Of a DNA stretch of 41,078 nucleotides, positions 18,352-38,180 are shown piece by piece (position 1 is the stretch's first letter; every line of letters begins with the position of its first letter). Position numbers and translations under genes: made by a program. The notes beneath the pieces are model-generated. The model ran no database searches and was not told the DNA's origin. It was given only the letters and a program-made list of their open reading frames with translations. The DNA comes from Streptomyces sp. CT34 (GTDB taxonomy: Bacteria > Actinomycetota > Actinomycetes > Streptomycetales > Streptomycetaceae): contig NZ_KN708638.1 of NCBI RefSeq assembly GCF_000805335.1, forward strand, positions 3,662,274 to 3,703,351, written 5' to 3'.

Positions 18352-18770
18352 CACGACTCACCTGCCTCGCGCCGCACGATGCGGCACTTCATCGGAAGCT
18401 TGTGGGCGGCGCGGGTCAGCGCCTCCTTGGCAACCTTTTCGTTCGGGAAGGACAGCTCGAACATCACCCGACCGGGCTTGACGTTCGCGACCCACCACTC
18501 CGGAGAACCCTTACCGGAACCCATGCGGGTCTCGGCAGGCTTCTTCGTCAGCGGACGGTCGGGGTAGATGTTGATCCACACCTTGCCGCCACGCTTGATG
18601 TGACGGGTCATGGCGATACGAGCGGACTCGATCTGCCGGTTCGTCACGTAGGCCGGGGTCACGGCCTGAATGCCGTACTCACCGAAGGCCAGCTCGGTAC
18701 CGCCCTTGGCCATACCGTTCCGCTTCGGGTGGTGCTGCTTGCGGTGCTTGACCCTGCGAGGGATCAGCAT
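18351..18770 (-). CDS. rplP: 50S ribosomal protein L16
   Basis: Large-subunit protein near the A-site tRNA and the peptidyl transferase centre. The 139-residue product starts at ATG 18770, five bases after the rpsC stop. Signatures are [40 protein letters not shown] and [20 protein letters not shown]. It is coupled to rpmC by a one-base overlap. Confidence 0.99.
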   Translation of the reverse strand: MLIPRRVKHRKQHHPKRNGMAKGGTELAFGEYGIQAVTPAYVTNRQIESARIAMTRHIKRGGKVWINIYPDRPLTKKPAETRMGSGKGSPEWWVANVKPGRVMFELSFPNEKVAKEALTRAAHKLPMKCRIVRREAGES

Positions 18771-18775
18771 GTCGG

Positions 18776-19597
18776 TCAGCCCTCCGTTCCAGGGTTCTCC
18801 GCCGGAGCAGCGGCAGCGGCCTCGGCCTTGGGGGCCTCGGCAGCGGCGCTCTGCTGCTGCGGCTTGCGGCCGCGACCGCCACGCTCGCCACCGCGACGCG
18901 GACGCTCGTTGCCACCGCGCGCCGGGCGGTTGCCCGCACGGGCGGCGGCGTTCTCGGCGCGCACCTCGGCGATGTTCTTGACGTCGCCCTTGTAGATCCA
19001 GACCTTCACGCCGATCCGGCCGAAGGTGGTCTTGGCCTCGAAGAAGCCGTAGTCGACGTTCGCGCGGAGGGTGTGCAGGGGCACCCGGCCCTCGCGGTAG
19101 AACTCCGAGCGGGACATCTCGGCGCCGCCGAGACGGCCACCGCACTGGATCTTGATGCCCTTGGCGCCGGCCTTCATCGTCGACTGCATGCTCTTGCGCA
19201 TGGCGCGACGGAAGGAGACGCGGGACGACAGCTGCTCGGCGACGGCCTGGGCCACGAGCTGAGCATCGGTCTCGGGGTTCTTGACCTCGAGGATGTTCAG
19301 CTGGACCTGCTTGCCGGTCAGCTTCTCCAGCTCACCGCGGATGCGGTCGGCCTCGGCGCCGCGGCGGCCGATGACGATGCCCGGGCGAGCGGTGTGGATG
19401 TCGACGCGGACGCGCTCACGGGTGCGCTCGATCTCCACCTTGGAGATACCGGCGCGCTCCATGCCCTTCGTCATCATGCGACGAATGGCGACGTCTTCCT
19501 TGACGTAGTCCTTGTACAGCTTGTCGGCGTACCAGCGGGACTTGAAGTCCGTCGTCACGCCGAGCCGGAACCCGTGCGGGTTTACCTTCTGGCCCAT
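18776..19597 (-). CDS. rpsC: 30S ribosomal protein S3 with basic low-complexity tail
   Basis: Head protein lining the mRNA entry channel, with helicase-like function. The 273-residue product starts at ATG 19597, overlapping the rplV stop (TAATG). The KH domain has [20 protein letters not shown]. The C-terminal domain has [20 protein letters not shown] and [19 protein letters not shown]. From about residue 215 comes an Arg/Gly then Ala/Gln-rich tail ([20 protein letters not shown]), long as in other actinobacteria and probably disordered. Confidence 0.99.
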   Translation of the reverse strand: MGQKVNPHGFRLGVTTDFKSRWYADKLYKDYVKEDVAIRRMMTKGMERAGISKVEIERTRERVRVDIHTARPGIVIGRRGAEADRIRGELEKLTGKQVQLNILEVKNPETDAQLVAQAVAEQLSSRVSFRRAMRKSMQSTMKAGAKGIKIQCGGRLGGAEMSRSEFYREGRVPLHTLRANVDYGFFEAKTTFGRIGVKVWIYKGDVKNIAEVRAENAAARAGNRPARGGNERPRRGGERGGRGRKPQQQSAAAEAPKAEAAAAAPAENPGTEG

Positions 19598-19944
19598 TAC
19601 CGGGTTCCTTCCTTGCTGCTGACGACCACGGTGATGTGGCTGGTCCGCTTGCGGATCCGGTAGGCACGGCCCTGGGCACGCGGACGGAACCGCTTCAGGG
19701 TCGGGCCCTCGTCGACGTACGCCTCGCTGATGAACAGCGTGGAGGCGTCCGTGTGGTCGTAGTTGTGCGCGGCATTGGCAATGGCGCTGTCCAGCACCTT
19801 GCCCACGGGCACGCTCGCGGCCTGCGGGGCGAAACGCAGGACCGCCTGAGCCTCCGTGGCATCCATGCCACGGATAAGGTCCACCACGCGGCGGGCCTTC
19901 ATGGGCGTGACGCGGATGTACCGCGCCTGGGCCCTGGCTTCCAT
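19597..19944 (-). CDS. rplV: 50S ribosomal protein L22
   Basis: Its beta-hairpin lines the exit tunnel near the macrolide site. Start taken as ATG 19944 (115 residues, [20 protein letters not shown]), with GAAGGGA six bases upstream. An in-frame ATG at 19968 would add MTDTEGTT. Further signatures are [40 protein letters not shown] and [19 protein letters not shown]. It lies between rpsS and rpsC. Confidence 0.97.
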   Translation of the reverse strand: MEARAQARYIRVTPMKARRVVDLIRGMDATEAQAVLRFAPQAASVPVGKVLDSAIANAAHNYDHTDASTLFISEAYVDEGPTLKRFRPRAQGRAYRIRKRTSHITVVVSSKEGTR

Positions 19945-19988
19945 GGTTGTCCCTTCGGTGTCAGTCATAGTCTTCGCACTCCGGTCGA

Positions 19989-20270
19989 TCAGCGACGACG
20001 CGACTTGCGGTCGTCCTTCTCGTGGCCGCGGAAGGTGCGGGTCGGCGCAAACTCGCCGAGCTTGTGGCCGACCATCGACTCGGTGACGAACACCGGGACG
20101 TGCTTGCGGCCGTCGTGCACCGCGATCGTGTGGCCGAGCATGGCCGGGACGATCATGGAGCGGCGGGACCAGGTCTTGATGACGTTCTTGGTGCCTGCTT
20201 CGTTCTGCGTGTCCACCTTCTTGGCGAGGTGGTCGTCGACGAAGGGCCCCTTCTTGAGACTGCGCGGCAT
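19989..20270 (-). CDS. rpsS: 30S ribosomal protein S19
   Basis: Head protein paired with S13. The 93-residue product starts at ATG 20270. Signatures are [40 protein letters not shown] and [20 protein letters not shown]. It lies 12 bases after rplB. Confidence 0.99.
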   Translation of the reverse strand: MPRSLKKGPFVDDHLAKKVDTQNEAGTKNVIKTWSRRSMIVPAMLGHTIAVHDGRKHVPVFVTESMVGHKLGEFAPTRTFRGHEKDDRKSRRR

Positions 20271-20282
20271 CTAAACCCGCTC

Positions 20283-21119
20283 CTAGCGCTTCTTGTTCGT
20301 CTTGCGGCGGCGGACGATGTACTTGTTGCTGGCCTTCTTCGGCGAGCGAGTACGACCCTCCTTCTGGCCCCAGGGCGAGACCGGGTGGCGACCACCGGAG
20401 GTCTTGCCCTCACCACCACCGTGCGGGTGGTCGACCGGGTTCATCACGACACCACGCACGGTCGGGCGGACGCCCTTCCAGCGCATGCGGCCGGCCTTGC
20501 CCCAGTTGATGTTCGACTGCTCGGCGTTGCCGACCTCGCCGACGGTGGCGCGGCAGCGCACGTCGACCAGGCGGATCTCACCGGACGGCATACGCAGGTG
20601 GGCCATGGAGCCCTCCCGCGCCAGCAGCTGCACGGAGGCACCCGCGGAACGGGCGAACTTCGCGCCGCCGCCGGGCCGCAGCTCGATGGCGTGGATGGTC
20701 GTACCGACCGGGATGTTGCGCAGCGGCAGGTTGTTGCCCGGCTTGATGTCGGCGCCAGCGCCGTTCTCGATCCGGTCACCCTGGGCCAGGCCACGCGGGG
20801 CGATGATGTAGCGCTTCTCGCCGTCTGCGTAGTGCAGCAGCGCGATGCGCGCGGTGCGGTTCGGGTCGTACTCGATGTGCGCGACCTTGGCCGGCACGCC
20901 GTCCTTGTCGTGACGACGGAAGTCGATCACGCGGTAGGCGCGCTTGTGGCCACCGCCCTGGTGGCGAACGGTCACACGACCGGCGTTGTTACGGCCGCCC
21001 TTGCTGTGCAGCGGGCGGACCAGCGACTTCTCCGGCGTGGACCGCGTGATCTCGACAAAGTCGGCGACGCTGGAGCCACGACGGCCCGGGGTCGTCGGCT
21101 TGTACTTGCGGATACCCAT
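20283..21119 (-). CDS. rplB: 50S ribosomal protein L2
   Basis: Needed for subunit association and peptidyl transferase activity. The 278-residue product starts at ATG 21119 ([20 protein letters not shown]). It has [20 protein letters not shown], the central [20 protein letters not shown] and the key C-terminal loop [20 protein letters not shown] with the essential His. Length is standard. Confidence 0.99.
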   Translation of the reverse strand: MGIRKYKPTTPGRRGSSVADFVEITRSTPEKSLVRPLHSKGGRNNAGRVTVRHQGGGHKRAYRVIDFRRHDKDGVPAKVAHIEYDPNRTARIALLHYADGEKRYIIAPRGLAQGDRIENGAGADIKPGNNLPLRNIPVGTTIHAIELRPGGGAKFARSAGASVQLLAREGSMAHLRMPSGEIRLVDVRCRATVGEVGNAEQSNINWGKAGRMRWKGVRPTVRGVVMNPVDHPHGGGEGKTSGGRHPVSPWGQKEGRTRSPKKASNKYIVRRRKTNKKR

Positions 21120-21158
21120 TTCTCAGTCCTCGTCCGATTCCGGACGACTCGAACTCCG

Positions 21159-21482
21159 TTAGGAGACCGGGCCGCCGAAGATGTCGATACGGTCGCCCTC
21201 GGCGAGGGTCACGATGGCGCGCTTGGTGTTGGCGCGCTTGCCGAAACCGGTACGGGTGCGCTTGCGCTTGCCCTGCCGGTTGATCGTGTTGACCCCGGTG
21301 ACCTTGACCGAGAAGACCGCCTCGACGGCCTGCTTGATCTGGGTCTTGTTCGCGCCGGGCGCGACGATGAACGTGTACTTGTTCTCGTCCAGCAGCGCGT
21401 AGCTCTTCTCGGAAACCACCGGCTTGACGAGCACGTCACGCGGGTCCGTGAAGGTCTTGCTGGTGACGACGGCCTCAGTCAT
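21159..21482 (-). CDS. rplW: 50S ribosomal protein L23
   Basis: Docking site for trigger factor and SRP at the tunnel exit. The 107-residue product starts at ATG 21482, overlapping the rplD stop (TGATG). Signatures are [40 protein letters not shown] and [20 protein letters not shown]. Confidence 0.99.
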   Translation of the reverse strand: MTEAVVTSKTFTDPRDVLVKPVVSEKSYALLDENKYTFIVAPGANKTQIKQAVEAVFSVKVTGVNTINRQGKRKRTRTGFGKRANTKRAIVTLAEGDRIDIFGGPVS

Positions 21483-22135
21483 CAGGCGTCGCTCCCTTCG
21501 GTCTCAGCGTTGGCCTTGGGGCCGGACACGAAGGACTCGAAGGCGGCCTTGGTGAAGACCACGTCGTCGGAGACGAGCACGTCGTACGTGTTCAGCTGGC
21601 CCGGCTCCAGGATGTGGACCTGGGGCAGGTTGCGGGCGGACAGCCACGCGGCCTCGTCGGAGCGCTCGGCGACCAGGAGCAGGTTCTTGCGCTCGCTGAT
21701 CTTGCCGAACAGGCCCTTGGCGGCCTTGGTGGAAACCGCGCCGTCGACCACGTCGGAGACGACGTGGATACGGCTGTGGCGGGCCCGGTCGGAGAGGGCA
21801 CCGCGCAGCGCGGCGGCCTTCATCTTCTTCGGGGTCCGCTGGCTGTAGTCACGCGGCACGGGGCCGTGGACCACGCCACCGCCGGCGAACTGCGGCGCAC
21901 GGGTCGAACCCTGGCGCGCGCGGCCGGTGCCCTTCTGGCGGTACGGCTTCTTGCCACCGCCGCGGACCTCGCCGCGGGTCTTGGTCTTGTGCGTGCCCTG
22001 ACGGGCCGCGGCCAGCTGCGCGACAACGACCTGGTGGATCAGCGGAACGCTGACCTTGGCGTCGAAGATCTCCGCGGGGAGCTCGACGGTCCCGGCCTTG
22101 TCGCCTGCCGGCGAAAGGATGTCAATGGTGCTCAT
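21482..22135 (-). CDS. rplD: 50S ribosomal protein L4
   Basis: Lines the exit tunnel; in E. coli it also represses the S10 operon. The 217-residue product starts at ATG 22135. Its tunnel loop is [20 protein letters not shown] followed by [20 protein letters not shown]. The core continues [20 protein letters not shown]. It lies eight bases after rplC. Confidence 0.99.
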   Translation of the reverse strand: MSTIDILSPAGDKAGTVELPAEIFDAKVSVPLIHQVVVAQLAAARQGTHKTKTRGEVRGGGKKPYRQKGTGRARQGSTRAPQFAGGGVVHGPVPRDYSQRTPKKMKAAALRGALSDRARHSRIHVVSDVVDGAVSTKAAKGLFGKISERKNLLLVAERSDEAAWLSARNLPQVHILEPGQLNTYDVLVSDDVVFTKAAFESFVSGPKANAETEGSDA

Positions 22136-22143
22136 CGGTTACC

Positions 22144-22788
22144 TCAGGCCCCCTTGGCCGCGGTACGGACCAGGACGAGGCCGCCGTTCGGACCAGGAAC
22201 TGCGCCCTTGATGAGCAGCAGGCCCTTCTCCGCGTCAACGGCGTGGACGGTCAGGTTCTGGGTGGTGACCCGCTCATTGCCCATACGGCCGGCCATCCGC
22301 ATGCCCTTGAACACGCGGCCCGGGGTGGCGCAGCCACCGATGGAACCGGGCTTGCGGTGCACGCGGTGGGCACCGTGGGACGCCTTGCCGCCGCCGAAGC
22401 CGTGACGCTTCATGACACCGGCCGTGCCCTTGCCCTTGCTCTTGCCGGTCACGTCCACCTTGACGCCGGACTCGAAGGTCTCGGCGGTCAGCTCCTGGCC
22501 GAGGGTGTACTCGGACGCATCCGACGTACGGACCTCGACGAGGTGGCGACGGGGGGTGACGTCGGCCTTCGCGAAGTGGCCCTTGAGGGGCTTGTTCACC
22601 TTGCGCGGGTCGATCTCGCCGAAGGCGATCTGGACGGAGTCGTAGCCGTCCTGGTCATTGGTGCGCACCTGGGTAACGACGCAGGGGCCGGCCTTCACCA
22701 CGGTCACCGGGACGACACGGTTGTTCTCGTCCCAGACCTGGGTCATGCCGAGCTTCTCGCCCAGGATGCCCTTGATCTGCTTAGCCAT
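22144..22788 (-). CDS. rplC: 50S ribosomal protein L3
   Basis: Early-assembly protein reaching towards the peptidyl transferase centre. The 214-residue product starts at ATG 22788. Signatures are [20 protein letters not shown], the loop [20 protein letters not shown] and [20 protein letters not shown] followed by [18 protein letters not shown]. It lies 14 bases after rpsJ. Confidence 0.99.
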   Translation of the reverse strand: MAKQIKGILGEKLGMTQVWDENNRVVPVTVVKAGPCVVTQVRTNDQDGYDSVQIAFGEIDPRKVNKPLKGHFAKADVTPRRHLVEVRTSDASEYTLGQELTAETFESGVKVDVTGKSKGKGTAGVMKRHGFGGGKASHGAHRVHRKPGSIGGCATPGRVFKGMRMAGRMGNERVTTQNLTVHAVDAEKGLLLIKGAVPGPNGGLVLVRTAAKGA

Positions 22789-22802
22789 CTCTTCCGCGCC
22801 TC

Positions 22803-23111
22803 TCAGAGCTTGATCTCGATGTCGACGCCGGCCGGAAGGTCCAGGCGCATCAGCGAGTCAACGGTCTTGGGCGTCGGGTCGAGGATGTCGATCAGGCGCT
22901 TGTGCGTGCGCATCTCGAAGTGCTCGCGCGAGTCCTTGTACTTGTGCGGCGACTTGATGACGCAGTACACGTTCTTTTCAGTGGGCAGCGGCACCGGGCC
23001 CGCGACCGACGCACCAGTGCGGGTCACCGTCTCGACGATCTTCTTCGCCGAGGAGTCGATGACCTCGTGGTCGTAGGCCTTGAGCCGGATGCGGATCTTC
23101 TGTCCCGCCAT
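22803..23111 (-). CDS. rpsJ: 30S ribosomal protein S10 (NusE)
   Basis: Head protein; also links ribosome and RNA polymerase through NusG/NusB. The 102-residue product starts at ATG 23111 ([20 protein letters not shown]). It has [20 protein letters not shown] and the terminal [10 protein letters not shown]. The frame is open further upstream, but the family start is clear. It heads the S10 operon after a long structured leader. The Shine-Dalgarno is weak (GAAGTAG). Confidence 0.99.
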   Translation of the reverse strand: MAGQKIRIRLKAYDHEVIDSSAKKIVETVTRTGASVAGPVPLPTEKNVYCVIKSPHKYKDSREHFEMRTHKRLIDILDPTPKTVDSLMRLDLPAGVDIEIKL

Positions 23112-23168
23112 GGCTACTTCGTAGTCCTGTCTCTCGTAACGCTCTGGGACCCGGTGAGTTCGCGTTCC

Positions 23169-23196
23169 TCTCCGACCCACGCGGTCGGGCGTGTCG
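23169..23196 (-). promoter_or_regulatory. Conserved leader hairpin element of the S10 operon (copy 1)
   Basis: A 28-base element on the minus strand, ending 57 bases before the rpsJ ATG. It begins CGACACGCCCGACC, continues GCGTGGGTCGGAGA and folds into a six-base stem (CCGACC/GGTCGG) with the loop GCGTG. Twenty-five of 28 bases match the element before rpsL (27979-28006), at almost the same distance from the start. No name is known to me. A shared protein- or ribosome-responsive RNA site is inferred. Confidence 0.65.
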
Positions 23197-23210
23197 CGCC
23201 CCTTCTCGTA

Positions 23211-23286
23211 GATCTCCACACGGGAGATCCTTCAAGAAGGAGAAAGTGGGGGAAGAACACCCACCGGGTGCCTGGCCGAGGCACCC
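23211..23286 (-). promoter_or_regulatory. Two further hairpins in the S10 leader
   Basis: Upstream of the conserved element are a seven-base stem (23211-23217 with 23223-23229, loop of five) and an eight-base stem (23266-23273 with 23279-23286, loop of five), both perfect. With the conserved element they make the S10 transcript leader at least 175 bases of structured RNA. The tuf-rpsJ gap (23112-23572) has no coding frame that I believe. Confidence 0.5.
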
Positions 23287-23430
23287 CGCTGACGCTTCCC
23301 GGAAGATTCCCGTACTTCCGCCCCTCAGAAGGGACGACGAATACCTGGGACTCGCTTCCGGTCCCCCCGGCGGGAGGCGCGCAGCATCGGCACTCAACCG
23401 AGCAACCTGGACAGTGTGCCATACGCGGGA

Positions 23431-23461
23431 TGCGTAAGGCCAATCGAGGGCCAACTGTCAA
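23431..23461 (-). promoter_or_regulatory. Possible promoter of the S10 operon
   Basis: TTGACA (23456-23461) immediately follows the tuf terminator on the minus strand. TACGCA (23431-23436) lies 19 bases downstream. The -35 box is perfect but the spacing is long, and other -10 candidates (TATGGC, CACACT) lie close by. The start near here is likely; the exact boxes are not certain. Confidence 0.35.
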
Positions 23462-23546
23462 GAAGCCCCGCCCACCTGATGGTGAGCGGGGCTTCCTGAC
23501 TGTGCTATCCCGGGGGCAACCCCCGGACCCCCGGCCGAAGGCCGGG
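23462..23546 (-). terminator. Triple terminator after tuf
   Basis: Three successive hairpins follow the tuf stop: 23530-23546 (seven-base stem, loop GAA on the top strand), 23510-23526 (seven-base stem, three-base loop) and 23462-23495 (ten-base outer stem plus an inner four-base stem, followed on the transcript by TTCTTG). Together they should end the str operon efficiently before rpsJ. Confidence 0.75.
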
Positions 23547-23572
23547 AGCTACCGGGTCGACCGGATCAGCAA

Positions 23573-24766
<1,194 letters not shown>

Positions 24767-24823
24767 TGGGGTCCTCCTGTGGAGTGGTTCTGTACGCCTT
24801 ACTCATCGGCGCCAGGTGATCTT

Positions 24824-24878
24824 TGCTGGGGTGCCGGCTGCCGGGGCATCCTCACGGATCGCGGGGAATGCCCCAGCA
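24824..24878 (-). promoter_or_regulatory. Alternative hairpins in the fusA-tuf gap
   Basis: On the minus strand the segment 24871-24878 (TGCTGGGG) can pair with 24839-24849 as part of an 11-base stem (24868-24878 with 24839-24849, one G-U) or perfectly with 24824-24831 (CCCCAGCA). The two pairings exclude each other. A TTGACA (24884-24889) and a TAGGCT (24889-24894) overlap just upstream. A promoter for tuf alone is described in other Streptomyces, from memory, in this same gap. Confidence 0.45.
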
Positions 24879-24923
24879 GACGGTGTCAAGCCTAAAGCGT
24901 GTTCCGACTCTCGGGAGACGGAG

Positions 24924-27044
<2,121 letters not shown>

Positions 27045-27083
27045 AGTGGCTCAATCTTCTCTCGGTCTCGATGTGGGTTGCGA

Positions 27084-27554
27084 CTACCAGCGGTAGTGCG
27101 CGAAGGCCTTGTTGGACTCGGCCATCTTGTGCGTGTCCTCACGCTTCTTGACCGAAGCGCCGAGGCCGTTGGAGGCGTCGAGCAGTTCGTTCATGAGGCG
27201 CTCGGTCATGGTCTTCTCGCGGCGGGCGCGGGAGTAGCCCACGAGCCAGCGGAGCGAGAGGGTGGCGGCGCGGCCGGGCTTGACCTCGACCGGGACCTGG
27301 TAGGTCGCGCCACCGACACGGCGGGACTTGACCTCAAGGGTCGGCTTGATGTTCTCCAGCGCGCGCTTCAGCGTGATGACCGGGTCGTTGCCGGTCTTCT
27401 CGCGCAGACCCTCCATGGCGCCGTAGACGATGCGCTCGGCGGTGGAGCGCTTGCCGTTCAGCAGAACCTTGTTGATGAGGGAGGTCACCAGAGGAGAGCC
27501 GTAGACCGGGTCGATGATGACCGGGCGCTTCGGGGCGGGGCCCTTACGAGGCAT
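27084..27554 (-). CDS. rpsG: 30S ribosomal protein S7
   Basis: Primary 16S-binding protein of the head; translational repressor of str in E. coli. The 156-residue product starts at ATG 27554, two bases after the rpsL stop. It begins [20 protein letters not shown]. Further signatures are [40 protein letters not shown] and the C-terminal [20 protein letters not shown]. Confidence 0.99.
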   Translation of the reverse strand: MPRKGPAPKRPVIIDPVYGSPLVTSLINKVLLNGKRSTAERIVYGAMEGLREKTGNDPVITLKRALENIKPTLEVKSRRVGGATYQVPVEVKPGRAATLSLRWLVGYSRARREKTMTERLMNELLDASNGLGASVKKREDTHKMAESNKAFAHYRW

Positions 27555-27556
27555 TC

Positions 27557-27928
27557 TTACTTCTCCTTCTTGGCGCCGTAGCGGCTGCGAGCCTGCTTGC
27601 GGTTCTTGACGCCCTGCGTGTCGAGGGAGCCGCGGATGATCTTGTACCGAACACCCGGCAGGTCCTTCACACGGCCGCCGCGCACGAGCACGATCGAGTG
27701 CTCCTGCAGGTTGTGGCCCTCACCCGGAATGTAAGCGGTGACCTCGATCCCGCTGGTCAGACGCACACGCGCGACCTTACGCAGGGCCGAGTTCGGCTTC
27801 TTCGGGGTGGTCGTGAACACACGCGTGCAGACGCCACGGCGCTGGGGGGAACCCTCGAGCGCGGGCGTCTTGTTCTTCTCGACCTTGTCCTGCCGGCCCT
27901 TGCGGACCAGCTGCTGGATCGTAGGCAC
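27557..27928 (-). CDS. rpsL: 30S ribosomal protein S12
   Basis: Decoding-centre protein. The 123-residue product starts at GTG 27928 ([20 protein letters not shown]). The streptomycin-resistance positions Lys43 ([13 protein letters not shown]) and Lys88 ([15 protein letters not shown]) are wild type, and Asp89, the methylthiolation site in other bacteria, is present. It heads the str operon rpsL-rpsG-fusA-tuf behind a leader of about 220 bases carrying the conserved hairpin element. Confidence 0.99.
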   Translation of the reverse strand: MPTIQQLVRKGRQDKVEKNKTPALEGSPQRRGVCTRVFTTTPKKPNSALRKVARVRLTSGIEVTAYIPGEGHNLQEHSIVLVRGGRVKDLPGVRYKIIRGSLDTQGVKNRKQARSRYGAKKEK

Positions 27929-27978
27929 CGTTTCTCCGGTTTCTGTGTGCCAGTCTCGGTAAAGCTAACCTGGAACAT

Positions 27979-28006
27979 TCCCCGACCCACGAGGTCGGGT
28001 GTGTCG
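27979..28006 (-). promoter_or_regulatory. Conserved leader hairpin element of the str operon (copy 2)
   Basis: A 28-base element on the minus strand ending 50 bases before the rpsL GTG. It begins CGACACACCCGACC, continues TCGTGGGTCGGGGA and folds into a seven-base stem (CCCGACC/GGTCGGG) with the loop TCGTG. It differs from the element before rpsJ at only three of 28 positions; two lie in the stem flank or closing pair and one in the loop. The surrounding leader is otherwise unlike the S10 leader. Confidence 0.65.
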
Positions 28007-28152
28007 AATACTGCGGACCTGCCTCGCTGGAACGAGGGCGGCGGCAGATTGCGGTGTCAAAACCCGGCTTCCGCGCTGTCGGCACTCCCCGGCCGGAGAT
28101 GGCGGGGGAAGGCACGCACGGCAGCCCAGGGACACCCCAGGCACAAGGTCAG

Positions 28153-28181
28153 AGCGTACCTACCGCATTGGCTGCGGTCAA
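28153..28181 (-). promoter_or_regulatory. Promoter of the str operon
   Basis: TTGACC (28176-28181) and TACGCT (28153-28158) on the minus strand with exactly 17 bases between them, a near-ideal HrdB promoter. It predicts a transcript start near 28146 and a leader of about 220 bases before rpsL. The rest of the 27929-28274 gap holds the leader and no credible gene. Confidence 0.65.
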
Positions 28182-28274
28182 AACAAATGCACACGCGAAG
28201 GACACGCCGGACTCCCCCGACGCTGCGGCCACCGTAGTGCGATCCACCGCCCTACGGAAGAAGGCACACAGCCC

Positions 28275-28817
28275 TCACGGCCGCACCGCGGCGACCAGCA
28301 CCATCACCAGGATGAACAGCGCCCAGGCCCCGATCCCGAGCCAGCCCAGCACCAACCCGGCGACCGCCTGGCCGTCCCCGCGCTCACCGGTCCGCCGGAT
28401 CTCGGCCCGCGCCTTGTGCCCCAGGATCACCGCCGGAATCGAGGTCGCTCCCCAGGTCACCGGCGCCAGCAGACCGCACACCAGCGAGCCGGTCGCGGAG
28501 CCGTTGGTGGGCTGCACCATCGGCATCTGCATCGGGAGGAACGTGGCCGGCACGGCCACCTGCCGCGGCGCGAACTGCGCCTGCGGCACCGGCCCTTGGG
28601 GCAGATCCGCGACCAGCATCTGCAACTCGGCGTGGGTCTGCGCCTGATACGCGCGCGCGATCCGCTGCTCGTACTCCGGCTGCCCGAGCCGGCCCTCCGC
28701 GAAGCCCGCCTTCAGGACATCGACCGCCCGCTCGCGATCGGCGTGCGAGGCACGCATGGCCGGCACCTGGTACGGATTCTGAGCAGGCTGTCCACCCTGC
28801 CACGGCTGGAACGCCAT
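28275..28817 (-). CDS. DUF1707/DUF4190-like small membrane protein
   Basis: A 180-residue protein from ATG 28817, with GGGAGG eight bases upstream. The N-terminal half resembles DUF1707, an actinobacterial module: MRASHADRERAVDVLKAGFA, EGRLGQPEYEQRIARAYQAQ and THAELQMLVADLP. A Pro/Gln/Met-rich linker follows. The C-terminal half has two hydrophobic segments (GSLVCGLLAPVTWGATSIPA and LVLGWLGIGAWALFILVMVL) in DUF4190 style, with the conserved VILGHKARAEIRRTGERGDG between them. The function is unknown. It lies between rpoC and the str operon but is probably its own unit. Confidence 0.85.
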   Translation of the reverse strand: MAFQPWQGGQPAQNPYQVPAMRASHADRERAVDVLKAGFAEGRLGQPEYEQRIARAYQAQTHAELQMLVADLPQGPVPQAQFAPRQVAVPATFLPMQMPMVQPTNGSATGSLVCGLLAPVTWGATSIPAVILGHKARAEIRRTGERGDGQAVAGLVLGWLGIGAWALFILVMVLVAAVRP

Positions 28818-28919
28818 GTCGCGAACCTCCCCCCGCTCGACAGTTCTCCCCATCTTCTCATCACAGACGCAGCAATGGGAGGACGAGTTCCCTCGGCAGC
28901 ACCGGAGGCCGAACGCCGC

Positions 28920-28949
28920 AGGGCGGCCACCCCGGAGGGTGGCCGCCCT
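28920..28949 (-). terminator. Terminator after rpoC
   Basis: A perfect 13-base stem (28920-28932 with 28937-28949). On the transcript the loop is UCCG closed by C-G, a UNCG-type extra-stable tetraloop. It begins 22 bases beyond the rpoC stop. No U-tract follows. Confidence 0.8.
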
Positions 28950-28971
28950 GTTGCTGTTCCGCGGTGCGGGA

Positions 28972-32889
<3,918 letters not shown>

Positions 32890-32946
32890 TATGCGTCAAT
32901 CCCTCTCAGGGTCGTGTCTCTATGGTCTGAACGGGGTCCGGGGAGG

Positions 32947-32979
32947 GGCCGGGAGCTCCTGGGGCAGAAGCTCCCGGCC
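32947..32979 (-). promoter_or_regulatory. Hairpin between rpoB and rpoC
   Basis: A perfect 11-base stem (32947-32957 with 32969-32979) and an 11-base loop begin seven bases after the rpoB stop. As rpoBC are nearly always cotranscribed it is more likely an attenuator, processing site or stabilising element than a full terminator. Confidence 0.55.
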
Positions 32980-32986
32980 AGACCCG

Positions 32987-36469
<3,483 letters not shown>

Positions 36470-36631
36470 GAGGGGGTCCTTCCGAGGGCTCGGACTCACT
36501 ACGCGCGTACCGGTCCCGAATCGAGCAGACTGAGGGAAAGCCCAGGTCAGGGCGGTTCATTCAGCTTTGCTCGGGCTCGGGTATGCCCCTGGTGACGGGC
36601 AGGGAGCAGCTAACAGGCAGCGCAAAGGGTC

Positions 36632-36660
36632 AGTGTAGCCACTTGGCACACTGATGTCCA
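36632..36660 (-). promoter_or_regulatory. Proximal rpoB promoter
   Basis: TGGACA (36655-36660) and TACACT (36632-36637) on the minus strand, exactly 17 bases apart, a strong HrdB-like promoter. The predicted start near 36625 gives a leader of about 155 bases before the rpoB TTG. Confidence 0.6.
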
Positions 36661-36874
36661 GAGCGAGTTTCCGGAGACCGGCACAGCACCGTGATACCGA
36701 TCTTCTCCCTCCGGGAGGTCGTGCCCTCCGAACCGGAGGGACCCCTCGTTGTTCTTCTCTACGCCCAATGCCCTGCGCCTGCCGAAAGCCCTGCGCCAGT
36801 GGCGCACACCGATGCTTCCCTCTTCGTCGGCGATCCATGCCTCGAACCCTGGATCGCTTCTGCGTCGCGTCCCG

Positions 36875-36903
36875 AGAATTGCGCGCCGCGTCCGGTTCGT
36901 CAA
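36875..36903 (-). promoter_or_regulatory. Possible distal rpoB promoter
   Basis: TTGACG (36898-36903) and AATTCT (36875-36880), 17 bases apart, on the minus strand in the same 628-base rplL-rpoB gap. The -35 is good and the -10 moderate. The rest of the gap (36500-37097) contains only the two promoters and the rplL terminator; the reading frames there are not convincing. Confidence 0.4.
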
Positions 36904-37006
36904 GGCCCCCCACCTCAGGGAGATCGTCACATGGAGGCACGTCCGGACGACGAAGATCACCATACTCGCACTCCGGCGCGAGGCAATGCAGCCGTGGCTT
37001 GCACGA

Positions 37007-37042
37007 CGAAGGGCGACCACCCGCATGGGTGATCGCCCTTCG
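37007..37042 (-). terminator. Hairpin after rplL
   Basis: Ten-base outer stem (37007-37016 with 37033-37042), a two-base internal mismatch, and a four-base inner stem with a four-base loop, about 55 bases past the rplL stop. In many bacteria a partial terminator sits here and lets some transcripts run into rpoB; that is also the likely role here. Confidence 0.7.
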
Positions 37043-37097
37043 CTGTGTCCGTGTACGCCCTCAGGCGCTCAGGACGTGAGTCGGAGACTCACCGGGG

Positions 37098-37484
37098 TCA
37101 CTTGACCTCGACGGAGGCGCCGGCGCCCTTGAGGGACTCGGCGGCCTTGTCCGCGGCCTCCTTGGAGACCTTCTCGAGGACCGGCTTCGGGGTGCCGTCG
37201 ACGAGGTCCTTGGCCTCCTTCAGGCCCAGGGAGGTCAGCTCACGCACGACCTTGATGACCTGGATCTTCTTGTCGCCGGCGCCGGTGAGGATGACGTCGA
37301 ACTCGTCCTTCTCCTCCTCGGCGGCGGCCGGGGCACCCGGGGCACCGGCGGCGGCGACGGCGACGGCCGGAGCGGCGGCGGTGACGTCGAACTTCTCCTC
37401 GAACGCCTTCACGAACTCGGAGAGCTCGATGAGGGTCATCTCCTCGAACTGCGCGAGCAGGTCTTCCTGGCTGAGCTTCGCCAT
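37098..37484 (-). CDS. rplL: 50S ribosomal protein L7/L12
   Basis: Stalk protein that recruits translation GTPases. The 128-residue product starts at ATG 37484. The N-terminal dimerisation domain ([20 protein letters not shown]) is joined by an Ala/Gly/Pro hinge (about residues 38-58) to the C-terminal domain, with [40 protein letters not shown] and [10 protein letters not shown]. It lies 110 bases after rplJ. Confidence 0.99.
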   Translation of the reverse strand: MAKLSQEDLLAQFEEMTLIELSEFVKAFEEKFDVTAAAPAVAVAAAGAPGAPAAAEEEKDEFDVILTGAGDKKIQVIKVVRELTSLGLKEAKDLVDGTPKPVLEKVSKEAADKAAESLKGAGASVEVK

Positions 37485-37594
37485 GATGGGCGATCCTTCC
37501 ACTAAATCGGCTGGTGCCGGATGTACATGTCGGCGGGCGTACGTTGGGCCCGCTTCGACCGTCGCGTCAGGCGGCGGTCAATGTGCGAGCCGAA

Positions 37595-38122
37595 TTACTC
37601 GGCACCGCCCTGCTCGGCCTGCTTGGCACGAAGCGCCTCCGCGGTGCGGACGAACTTCGAGGGAAGCGCCTGGAAGAGCGCGGCAGTCTGGGACTGCTTG
37701 CCCTTCATGGCGCCCGCCAGCTTGGCGAGCAGAACCTCGCGGGACTCGAGGTCCGCAAGCTTCTTGAACTCGTCGGCGGACAGCGCCTTGCCGTCAAGGA
37801 CACCGCCCTTGATGACGAGAGCGGGGTTCTCCTTGGCGAAGTCACGAAGACCCTTCGCCGCCGTGACCGGGTCACCGGTCACGAAGGCGACAGCGGTCGA
37901 GCCCTTGAGATGCTCGTCCAGCTCGATCCCGGCCTCCTTGGCCGCGATCTTGGTCAGCGTGTTCTTCACCACACGGTACTGAGCGTTCTCGCCGAGAGAA
38001 CGGCGGAGCTCCTTGAGCTGCGCCACAGTCAGTCCGGTGTAAGAAGTCACAACAGCTGCGTTGGCGTCACGGAGCTTCTCCGTGATCTCCGCAACGGCTG
38101 CGTTCTTGTCAGACGTCGCCAT
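37595..38122 (-). CDS. rplJ: 50S ribosomal protein L10
   Basis: Base of the ribosomal stalk; with L12 it can bind its own mRNA leader. The 175-residue product starts at ATG 38122, with GGAAGGAGG upstream (the frame is open further up, but this is the family start). Signatures are [40 protein letters not shown] and [20 protein letters not shown]. The C-terminal helix carries the L12 binding sites. It is cotranscribed with rplL. Confidence 0.98.
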   Translation of the reverse strand: MATSDKNAAVAEITEKLRDANAAVVTSYTGLTVAQLKELRRSLGENAQYRVVKNTLTKIAAKEAGIELDEHLKGSTAVAFVTGDPVTAAKGLRDFAKENPALVIKGGVLDGKALSADEFKKLADLESREVLLAKLAGAMKGKQSQTAALFQALPSKFVRTAEALRAKQAEQGGAE

Positions 38123-38180
38123 GAGCCTCGGCCTCCTTCCGGGTGATGAGGACCGCGCAGAAGGGGCTGGGCAAAACAAA

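Noticed and set aside
23114..23454. Reading frames in the tuf-rpsJ gap
   Set aside because: No ribosome-binding site or recognisable domain, and several hairpins run through them.
36610..37026. Reading frames in the rplL-rpoB gap
   Set aside because: They are short, Arg-rich and overlap the rpoB promoter boxes; the gap is better explained as regulatory DNA.
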